Assembly: GCA_020002185.1 (NCBI GenBank)
Contig: CM034543.1
Coordinates: forward strand, 27,211,374 to 27,275,373
Source: Paraescarpia echinospica
Taxonomy: Eukaryota > Annelida > Polychaeta > Sabellida > Siboglinidae
Direction: 5' to 3'
Length of the DNA stretch: 64,000 nucleotides
The stretch's first letter is position 1, and every line of letters starts with the position of its first letter. The translations under genes were made by a program, and so were the position numbers. The notes below the pieces were generated by a model. It did no database searches, was not told the origin of the DNA, and saw nothing but the letters and a program-made list of their open reading frames with translations. This document shows positions 46,594-56,851 of this stretch, piece by piece.

Positions 46594-46875
46594 CTGCCAA
46601 CTCTCCCGGAATTTGCGGGAGTCTCCTCTTGATTTTGGGTGTATCTCCCGATCTCCCTGAAAATCTCCCGGATTTTCGCTTTAAATGTTTAATAGCTCCC
46701 ACCCCCCGTCTGATGTCATCATCCGAGACAGCGCGACACCACGGGAGACGTGCTGAACCGCTGAAGTTCCGCCAAGTAATCTCCAACAGCACCCCCGTCC
46801 CGTCTTCCGATGTCAAGATCCGAAAGAGCGCGACACAGGATGCGTGCTGAACCGCTGATGAATTTACCGGAATTA
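46594..46875. mobile_element. Transposon-end-like sequence with an internal direct repeat
   Basis: CTGCCAACTCTCCCGGAATT, GCGGGAGTCTCC and CTCCCGGATTTTCG are of a type often seen at DNA transposon ends. The right half holds two diverged copies of about 105 bp (GATGTCATCATCCGAGACAG ... CGTGCTGAACCGCTG and GATGTCAAGATCCGAAAGAG ... CGTGCTGAACCGCTG). Superfamily not identified. Confidence 0.4.
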
Positions 46876-47264
46876 AAAAAAATAGGCAGTTATACATTTC
46901 AATTATACGCTTCATAGGTGCGTATCATTCGATGTGGTTGACAGCAAACAACTCCCTGCTGTCTCCGCACTCGCGCAGCTGAACCTAACATCGACAAAGT
47001 GCGCGGGAGGGAGCTTGGTGCTACCCCTCACTACACAAATGCCCTTTTATTGTTGGTTTGATGTGCAAAAAGGGTCATATTTAGGGGTTAGGCTTAGGAT
47101 GAAGGTTATGGTTACGGCTAGGTTGCAAGTACTTTTGACAAGATTGTCATCAGATGTGTTTACATGCATTTGTACGTGGAGGGGTAGCAAACAACCATAA
47201 CCAAGTCCGCGTTCATAGTGGAGTCGCTTAGAGGATTGATCATGACACGCTGGAACAAAGCACC

Positions 47265-47860
47265 GAATTTGGCACAGTTGTACCTTAGGACCGTACACTT
47301 TTTTCGAGAGTTGTACCTTAGCACCGTACACATTTTTCGAGAGGGGGCTGTCCGATTTTAAAGGTCAAGATCAAGGTCAGGTAAAAGTCAAAGATTAATA
47401 ATGTTATAATCCCATTTCTACCAATTATCTAATATCTCGAAACTTAAATTATATTTTAAAAAGTGTTCAGAAAGGTTGCTTTATATATTGAATCACTTCT
47501 TTCCACAGGACAGGATGATTTACTAACTTCGATGAATTCAAAATGGCCGCCAAATGACCAAAACATAATTATATATCGTCTTCTTTTTATCAAGGCAATT
47601 TCCAGAGAGGCCCCATATACAATATTTTGTACACGTATACTTTATGACCGTATATAACTATTGAGAGGGGCACCCCGGTTTTAAAGGCCAAGGTCAAGGT
47701 CAGATGAAGGTCAAAAGTAAAATAATGTCATAATTCCATTTCTACCATATAGTATCGCTCAAACAATATTTATTTGTGTTTCGGAATGTTACAGTATTTT
47801 TGCAAATATCTACTTCCCGTAGTACACTTTATCAAATTTGCATAAATCCAAAATGGCTGC
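47265..47860. repeat. Diverged tandem repeat with AAGGTCAAGGTCA motifs
   Basis: GTTGTACCTTAG(G/C)ACCGTACAC ... TTTTCGAGAG is repeated twice at about 47278-47345. A larger unit (CGATTTTAAAGGTCAAGATC at 47352, CGGTTTTAAAGGCCAAGGTC at 47678) recurs after about 325 bp, each followed by TTCCATTTCTACCA-like or CCCATTTCTACCA sequence and an AAAATGGC(C/T)GCC motif. A related inverted piece lies at about 51770-51975. Confidence 0.7.
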
Positions 47861-47869
47861 CATGGTGCG

Positions 47870-48229
47870 TTAAACTAATTATGTTTGCTGGCAGGTTCAC
47901 ATATAACTTTCGCATAAAGGTCAACTAAGTATACATTTTAAACTTGCTTATCTAGAACATTTACAGCTACTATTGATACAATTACTACTATTTGTACACT
48001 TGAAATTCGACAAATGAAGTCCAAAGAGCAAGCGAGTGTATTATATCAGATTAACTTAAGGATACCTTCAAAGGAGACTGCACGCGTATAATATAACATT
48101 GAACACTTATATGTGGTGCACATCTGCATTAATAGAGGCAGTGACATTTACTTAATTAATTAACTAACTAACTAACTAACATCTCCGTTGCTAACAATAC
48201 TAACTAATTCCTCACATGCCGCTGACATG
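47870..48229. other. No gene recognised
   Basis: AT-rich. Short TAAC tetranucleotide run at about 48155-48180. Confidence 0.5.
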
Positions 48230-49830
48230 AGCTTGTTTTGAACCCTCACAGAGTCCACGGCAGAGACAGAGTGCGGTGCATGTGAGCCCGGCGTTCTTGC
48301 ATTTGCATTTCTTCGCTCAAGTAATCAGTTCTCTACAGCCAACAGCAGCAACAGGTAGTGTTGTCCAGACTGGACGTCATCCGGCGTCTCCTCTTATCCC
48401 CCCAAAGCCTTCAGGGTTGGATACAGCTATGATAGGCTTCAGACTATTTCTCTAGATACTGGCTTGGCATAGGCATCGGTTTGTGTGTGTTTAAGCATTG
48501 CACTCTCGGTTGGAGGAAGCTTCTCCATCATCTTCACCGTCCTTGGGAAGTGCTTTCCTGTACCAAAGCCAACCCACAACTGCATTCCTGGATGGTACGG
48601 GACAAGATCGTGAAAGAGTTCTTCCTTGTTTGTGGCATCCTGTTAGAAGCCTGCAAAGTACACGGGCAATTTGGCATCGCGGACACCTTTCTGCGTACGC
48701 GCTTTTCCCTCGTTTTTCTCGCGTTGTGGCTTTCAAGCTGTCAGGTCGGAACGTGTCCCAGATGATGTCAATCCTAGAGCAGCCTTGAAGTTGTCTTTCA
48801 GTCCAGTGAATGAAGATGGTGTCGCTGTTTTCACCAAACGTCGATGTGTTTTCTAGTGGTAGGGCGTGCACTATCGCAGCACCATCAAACAATTTGGCAT
48901 CAAAATGAGAGGGTGCCTCTTGCTGGACATTTGGTTCAATGCAATGCAACACTTCATAGTTGGTGCTTGTTAGTCGAAGTGTCCCATGCAGGGACAATGC
49001 GGGCGGCCACGGGTGGTTTTCATGTGCGAAAAACTCCTCCAGTTTGGTGTTACGGACTTGTGCAGCGATGAACAGTTGGCTGAAGAGATTGCAGTCACTC
49101 TTCATTTGTTGGAATCGTTGTTTCGCCTGCGAGTTCGTCGTAGTAGGGCAAGGACGCTTGAATAGGAGCAGTTGGTTTTTCTTGTTGGCCTTGTGGGTGG
49201 AGGTCTTCCTTTCAACAAGCACATCCTTGACGTATTTTGAATATTGCTATTTCCCCAAACGTTCCATTGAGTGCAGTGCGTGCACTACCATTGCGTTCGT
49301 GCAATTATGGGTGTCCAGGGTCATTAATTTGTTGGATGAATCCATGAATGGATCTCCCATTGTCACGATGACATCGCACATGTTGTTAACCTGTTCCTTA
49401 AAGGTTTCCTAGGTTACATGTCCTTACTCGTGATTCTGAGATGGTTGGTCTGGCGAGCAATACATTTCCTCAAACTCACAGAGGTTCGATCCTGGCCTAC
49501 TCAGGACCTGCCACCATCGATCGCTTAATGGCAGCAGGATTTTAAGTGAGGCCGAAGGCACGGCACCACCAGATCCCTTAACGGTTTCGTTGTTTTGCTC
49601 GTGCGCTTGGTCGAGAGGTATGCTCCATAACTTTCGTTTCGTCTTTGTTGTTTTTGAACACATCTCTGAGTTCACGTGGAAGGGCTTTCATAACTGTATG
49701 AACTGGTAGCCAGCGGGCGTAGTTCGTGTGGTCAAAAGCGAAAAACCAGGGTACGAGTGCCTCCAGGGCATCTATGTAGAGCAGGCCCGTAGCCAGCTCT
49801 TCACAATGGGGTTTCACATGTTACCAATTC
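48230..49830 (-). pseudogene. Broken copy of a multi-copy, transposon-type invertebrate gene family
   Basis: On the minus strand, in changing frames: EALVPWFFAFDHTNYARWLP (about 49760), SIPLDQAHEQNNETVKGSGG (about 49600), MGDPFMDSSNKLMTLDTHNC (about 49350), VLVERKTSTHKANKKN, QQMKSDCNLFSQLFIAAQ, LEEFFAHENHPWPP, KLFDGAAIVHALP, IDIIWDTFRPDSLKATTREK (about 48720), and a cysteine-rich tail CKCKNAGLTCTALCLCRG (about 48270). I recall these as hallmarks of an unnamed protein family present in many copies in cnidarian, mollusc and fish genomes, probably transposon-encoded. At least two frameshifts (about 49620, 49560), a stop (GK*QYSKYV, about 49240) and missing sequence before the tail make it nonfunctional. 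The superfamily is unknown to me. Confidence 0.6.
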
Positions 49831-52800
49831 AGATTCCAGGGGCGCCACAAGTTCATGTGGGGTTATATATCTTTTACAATGCAGAGGGCCCCAATGTTCA
49901 CGTTGGGGCTCATACTGCAGAATGGTACATTTCTAACTGGAAGAACAATGAAGTGGGTGTGAGATTGGTGTATCACGTGGTTTCGTCTTATATTCTTTCA
50001 TCTTATATACAAACACCACATTAGCATCCCCAGCAGGCCCATAACGAGGTCGTTTTGGGAGTGCATTTTCAGACAAAGTGGGACTCACATGTGGTCTGTG
50101 GAGATTGGTCCCATTTTTTGCCTGATTAAGCCTAATTTACACCCAATTGTATTAATAAAAACCAACACGCAGTGATAGTATTTTGTTAATATAACATAAT
50201 TATTTAATCGAAACCCTTCGCCGTGTGTGCAGTTATTTTGAATGTGTTCATATTAATATAATAAACAAGGCACCCAGGAGTGTGTGTGTACCCAAGTTAT
50301 TTTTCAGAATAAACAGTTAAAGTGTGACATTTGCAATCTGGTTTTCACTCAATTAATACATTATATTTATCTGATCTGATATGCAAAAGTTCCATAATTT
50401 ATAATGAATATAATTAAGTTAATAAATTAACAAACCTTTATAAAACATGAACTGTAAATAGAAGATTAGAAACATTGTCCTCTTGTGGAATTTTAATTAA
50501 ATTCTAGGTGTCAAACAGTCAATCAAGTACCATATCATCTACACAACACTGACTCCAGGAAACACTAACTGTATTTTACAACTATACGGAACAAAAAATG
50601 GACATAATAATTGATAATAAAGGACCTTCACACATTCTTGCCTCCTCATCAGCGATAAGGCTCCCCTTTCTGAGATCTACAAACATATAACTAGCAACCA
50701 CAGTATTTCGGTAACCATCCAGCCACACAATTACAAGATTTCTCATCAGCACGGGCATTTTAAAATAGGTGAAGCTAAACTTTATTGTGTATTGGTTAAA
50801 TACAATTATTCACCTTCCAGCGCAATAGTTTAAAATTATGATTTGTGTTACGCCAGATGAGTTTGTCTACTGGGTTTGCAGCTTGTAAGAAATACACTCG
50901 CTACACATCTTAAGTTGTTGATTATTGAGAATAGCCTCTTTGACAGTCGGTAGTTACCTTAATCAGCATACTAAAAATAAAAATGCCGCACCTCTTGTTT
51001 ACTTTTTAACAAAGTTCTGATGAGAAATAATGAATTATTTTATATGGCTTAATTTATGTGCTCATAATTGTTAAATCATCGTCACCCCGTTCATTCACCA
51101 GTATTTTGTCTGCATCTGTCACCTCTGAGTGACTACAATTAGGACTCATAATTTTACGTATGGTGTAAAACTGGCTTTTTTTGTATTTATTACCCCATGC
51201 ATTTACATAGCAGGAAACCCTGGATTAGTGTGAAGTCCTTTTGCATGGCTAGTTGGATGCAATGGTCCTTTGACTCACGTTCCTGTAGTGACTGCCCTTT
51301 CAACACAAGGCATTGGAGACAGACCCTTCAGCCTGGCTCCCATACATTCAGTGATGATCACTTAATAGATAAGGGTTCTCTCTTTAATATCAGTACAAAC
51401 CAAGCATTCCTTGTATTATATAGTTGTAATGCTTGAACAATATCCAGCAGCTGTTATGAGGGGGGTGAAAGCTTTTGAGAAACATGGAATACAATTAGTG
51501 GTTCACATTTTAAACATGCAATTTTGAGGGGGGTTCACATTTTGGAGAAAGGGGGGTTCACAAAAAGGGGGGTTCACGTGAACTCCCCCGTCTATGGCCC
51601 TGTAGAGGGAGAAGTTCCTTTCACTGTGTGATCAGACAAAGATGAGGACCAACAGTTCTGGTAGTGGACAGATGACAGCACTACATGGAGTAGAAGTCCG
51701 TGTATTACTGTAGCAGGTGCTAGATTTGGTTGTCAAGTATAGGGATCATTTTGAAAGTCAAAAGAAAATCAATGTTTGTATGGTGGCCATCTTTAAATCC
51801 AATATGTCCGACACTTGAGGGTATTCTCATAATAGAAGTGGATTACTGGACCCTACAAATGTTGGTTTATACACCATAAGCATGTTTCTGGGTTGAATAT
51901 AAACTTGAAAAGACAAATTCCATATAACACATATTTTTTACCTTTGACCTTGACTTGACCTTGGTTTTATGCATCTTTAATTAAAGTTAACCCTGCAGCA
52001 AAGTTAATGTTTTTAAATAGGACTCGGTGCACTAGTGCATAGAATGCTGCCAAAACAAGTTTGTTAACTATACTGTCTGTGTCTGTGGGAAGAAGCAAAA
52101 AACCACTGGTCCCTTCTGCAAGGTGTACATATGCCTGAGGAAGTTAACGATCCAACGCAGGGAAATCGAGAACAAAATCTATCGTTGACTCGCTAATTCT
52201 AGGTGATACACTGAAATAAACCACCTGTTCTGTTACTGGGTAATCAGACTTGTTGACAATTAAATAAATAAATAAGAGTGATGATGTATATTTTTTAACT
52301 TACACGTCATAGAATATGTGATGGGTGTCCAAGGTTTGGACCATAAGGTGGGCAATCTTAGAAAAAGCCAAAAATACACTCTTGAGTATGAAAGAACTGA
52401 TTTTCACATTTTTTGAAAAAATACTGGCTTGAATAACATTACATTTTAGATTTAATATATTTGAAAAAGTATTTTGATGTGTGACTTTTGGACTGAACTG
52501 AATTCGATTTGAAATATAAATGTCTAACTTTGATATCAACCATTGCATTCGAAACAAATATACTAAACAAGCATAAAATGTACTAAATATTATAAATGAT
52601 CCATTTCTATGGTAGAACTGTTGACTACTTTAAAATCATTTTTTCAAAACTTAAATTCTTCAGGATGGCTCTATTAGTCACCCATACCTTCGCAACAAAT
52701 TGACTTACATAGAATACACCGCGATACTATTGTAAAACTGAAATGTTGCCCTTTAACCTGACGCCCACAATTCTGTACTGCATAACGTACCACACAGCCT

Positions 52801-54687
52801 GAACTATTACACATAAGATAGTAATAAAGAAAAGCAAAATGTGTAAATGTAATTTATTTTGCTTGTAGTGTACCAAAATGATAATTGTACACAACATTTC
52901 AAGAACAAGTACATAGAACTGTGACAACGAATGGAAACAAACTCAGTCTGCACTTATCACACACCCTACACCTTACAATACACCCACATTGTGCCCACGT
53001 CACACGTCATCACTACAAACCCAACAATCCTCCTGATGAATCTTTCTACCTATAAACAATCGTCTGGTCTTTCTCTTAGGAATATATACACACAAATACA
53101 CTTTTGGTCACAATTTAGGTCATTCGCATACCTGACAGATAGTTTGCTCAATATTAACTGCTTGCTGCATCCAATACAAATTGGGCCTACCCATATCCAT
53201 TTACCTCCAATAGTCTGAAACTGTACAAGAGAATTACTACCAGGTTCCTTGAGATACTGATGGATCTACGTCGTTATTTTCGTATGTCAATAAAAATTAT
53301 GCGCGTGACTTCAATTAAGCTTTGCCTTATGAACAATATTTACATAAGCAATATATTTGCATTAGCTAAATCACCATTTCTTGCGGGCAGGTCTCATTTG
53401 AAAAATGTTGCCTTGTTTTTGTCATAAAGAAAAGCATCATGGGCAAGAATGTTGACAAAATATACGACGGAATGCCAGAACACTACACGTGTTCAGCATC
53501 CATTTTTGTGACTTGACGGACCTTGTTGCTAGGCAACAGGTTATGTGTTGGATAGATCAATTATGAGTCAAGCCTATTTAACATTGTTGCCACAAAGGCA
53601 CTACCCATGACCAGAATGTAACTTCCATTTCTACTTAACACAATATACATACACTACTATACAGGAATAGTTTACAATTTGGGGATAAAAACACTTCATA
53701 CATACAAGCATAACAATTACATAAAAACATAACAAAGTTCAAAGCATAATGTGTTAAATTATCTGGTCATTTTTATTAATCAAAACATGTTACCTATGAT
53801 CCATTACATCTATCTGAACACAGATCTTGGCTATCCAAATGCTTTACTGGCTCATGGGTAAAAACATATTTCGACCTTTAATAAAATACATCTTTTCTAA
53901 CATCCAAACTGCGCAAATGAGTCTCAATGATCCACAATTTTACAACATAATTTCATCTTTATCTCTTTAATGCAAATGTTTGTTTGCTAACTGAACAAGT
54001 TTGGTGTTCATAAACAGTTAAAGTATGTTTTAAATTACTCATTTAAAATACACTTGCCCAGCCAGTATGTTAGAATAGATACACCTTATACCATATCACT
54101 TTATTTTTTATTAAAACCTCAGAATACCCCTGAGTAAAATATATGACAGACACAACATAAAATAACTTTGACACTGGCAGTTAAAATATAAACGACCAAT
54201 TTATAAAGATAAGATTCTTCTGTCTAACGGCAAAGTAGTAAAAACAATTGCATTTCAACTGCTTTGACATGTGCATCTTTAGGTGGCCAGCAAATCAAAC
54301 TGATGTTAGTTCAAGATAACTACATTTTTACAATGCTAGGGGTACCCTCAAACATGTATGTAGGACACTGCACACAATTGCTTTTCATTGGGGACGGGGC
54401 TGGGGCAGCTGTTTCTTCATTTAGTACATTGATTTTTCTTTAAAGGTACTGCCTACATTCCTATCACAGTTCCTATCAAAGCATAATGATGCATGTTTTG
54501 TGACGTCTAAGTGTAAAATGTACGTGATAGTTAACGGACATTTTCGAAGGAATCCACAGGTTTACGTAAAGTTTTTTAATTTATATATTGGAGAGGAGGA
54601 CAATGTTATGTGGTATCGTACATTACTGTCTTGAGATCACCCTCTATGTAACCATCAGCACTGAAGCTGAGCTGTAGATCTGGCAAA
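49831..54687. other. Long stretch without a recognised gene
   Basis: AT-rich. Visible pieces are a TTCACGTGAA palindrome in G/C runs (51573-51596) next to CCGTCTATGGCCCTG (a transposon-end-like motif), the TTGACCTTGACTTGACCTTGG repeat piece at about 51940-51965, and the dispersed repeat at 53400-53570. Open frames at 51197-51436 and 52931-53218 have no support as genes. Confidence 0.45.
53400..53570. repeat. Dispersed repeat shared with the laminin-G-like introns
   Basis: GACTTGACGGACCTTGTTGC, TAGGCAACAGGTTATGTG and TTGACAAAATATACGACGGA match, in order, the minus strand of 10280-10140 and 26580-26450. Confidence 0.65.
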
Positions 54688-56524
54688 ATCCACACTACCA
54701 GCATGACCATGACAATAATGTCCACACTACCAGCATGACCGCAACACCAGTGTCCGCACTACCAGCATGACCACAACACCATGGTTGACACTATGGCATG
54801 ACCACAACACCAGAGTCCACAATATGGCATGACCACAACACTAGTGTCCACACTATGGCATGATCACAACACCAATGTCCACAATATGGCATGGTCACAA
54901 CACCAGTGTCCACACTACCAGCATGGCCACAACACCAGTGTCCACCAAATGGCATGACCACAACACCAGTGTCCACACTATGGCATGACCACAACCCCAG
55001 TGTCCACATTGTGGCATGACCACAACCCCAGTGTACACACTACCAGCATGGCCACAACACCAGTATCCACACTATGGCATGACCACAACCCCAGTGTCCA
55101 CAATATGGCATGACCACAACACCAGTGTCCACAATATGGCATGACCACAACACCAGTGTCCACATTACCAGCATGACCACAACCCCAGTGTCCACAATAT
55201 GGCATGACCATAACACCAGTGTCCACAATATGGCATGACCACAACACCAGTGTCCACATTACCAGCATGACCACAACCCCAGTGTCCACAATATGGCATG
55301 ACCATAACACCAGTGTCCACACTATCAGCATGACCACAACACCAGTGTCCACAATATGGCATGACCACAACACCAGTGTCCACACTACCAGCATGACCAC
55401 AACACCAGTGTCCACACTACCAGCATGACCACAACACCAGTGTCCACAATATGGCATGACCACAACACCAGTGTCCACACTACCAGCATGACCACAACAC
55501 CAGTGTCCACACTACCAGCATGACCACAACACCAGTGTCCACACTACCAGCATGACCACAACACCAGTGTCCACACTATCAGCATGACCACAACACCAGT
55601 GTCCACAATATGGCATGACCACAACACCAGTGTCCACACTACCAGCATGACCACACCACCAGTGTCCACACTACCAGCATGACCACAACACCAGTGTCCA
55701 CACTACCAGCATGACCACAACACCAGTGTCCACACTACCAGCATGACCACAACACCAGTGTCCACACTACCAGCATGACCACAACACCAGTGTCCACACT
55801 ACCAGCATGACCACAACACCAGTGTCCACACTACCAGCATGACCACAACACCAGTGTCCACACTACCAGCATGACCACAACACCAGTGTCCACACTACCA
55901 GCATGACCACAACACCAGTGTCCACACTACCAGCATGACCACAACACCAGTGTCCACAATATGGCATGACCACAACACCAGTGTCCACACTACCAGCATG
56001 ACCACAACACCAGTGTCCACACTACCAGCATGACCACAACACCAGTGTCCACACTACCAGCATGACCACAACACCAGTGTCCACACTACCAGCATGACCA
56101 CAACACCAGTGTCCACACTACCAGCATGACCACAACACCAGTGTCCACACTACCAGCATGACCACAACACCAGTGTCCACACTACCAGCATGCATGACCA
56201 CAACACCAGTGTCCACACTACCAGCATGACCACAACACCAGTGTCCACACTACCAGCATGACCACAACACCAGTGTCCACACTATCAGCATGACCACAAC
56301 ACCAGTGTCCACAATATGGCATGACCACAACACCAGTGTCCACACTACCAGCATGACCACACCACCAGTGTCCACACTACCAGCATGACCACAACACCAG
56401 TGTCCACACTACCAGCATGACCACAACACCAGTGTCCACACTACCAGCATGACCACAACACCAGTGTCCACACTACCAGCATGACCACAACACCAGTGTC
56501 CACACTACCAGCATGACCACAACA
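54688..56524. repeat. Minisatellite of 31-32 bp, about 58 units, with block duplications
   Basis: Two unit types, CACTACCAGCATGACCACAA and CAATATGGCATGACCACAAC, each followed by CACCAGTGTC. The rare series CACTATCAGC, AATATGGC, ACCACCAG occurs at 55574-55665 and again at 56280-56371, so a block of 706 bp has been duplicated. A smaller block duplication (offset 94 bp) is marked by CACATTACCAGC at 55161 and 55255. It lies about 290 bp downstream of the MGAT4 stop, so it may be in the 3' untranslated region or just beyond it. Confidence 0.95.
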
Positions 56525-56815
56525 ATTATAAGATGCAATGATATTCGAGAACCTGATTAATTGGTACATCAACTTTACAAAGTTCAGTCGTTGGTGTGAG
56601 ATTGTCACCAATAAGAGAGAGAGACGAAGGGTAAGACTTTTGGTGTGTACCGGTTGTTGTTCAAAGGTTAACATGGTAATACAGCACGATCACACGCACA
56701 CACGCACACACGCACACACACACGTGTCAATGTTGGTGGATGATTGTAGTGTTCTGTGGATGAACTGGATTTGGTGTGTTCCGAATGAGAATGCCATCTG
56801 TTTTCACAGTTGCCG

Positions 56816-56851
56816 TCATGTCTTCTTCTGTACAACCGGAATGATTCGAAT
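56816..56851 (-). CDS. MGAT4: MGAT4 terminal coding exon
   Basis: Twelve codons, [11 protein letters not shown] and TGA, directly after acceptor TACTTTTTTCAG. It joins in phase 0 to ILNE of the preceding exon. This matches the family C-terminus (ILNEI followed by about ten residues). The acceptor lies 28 bp from a 21-bp minisatellite. Confidence 0.85.
   Translation of the reverse strand: MRIIPVVQKKT

Noticed and set aside
54791..55478. Trp/His/Cys-rich open frames on the minus strand
   Set aside because: Artefacts of the 31-32-bp array. Frame changes occur wherever the unit length alternates.
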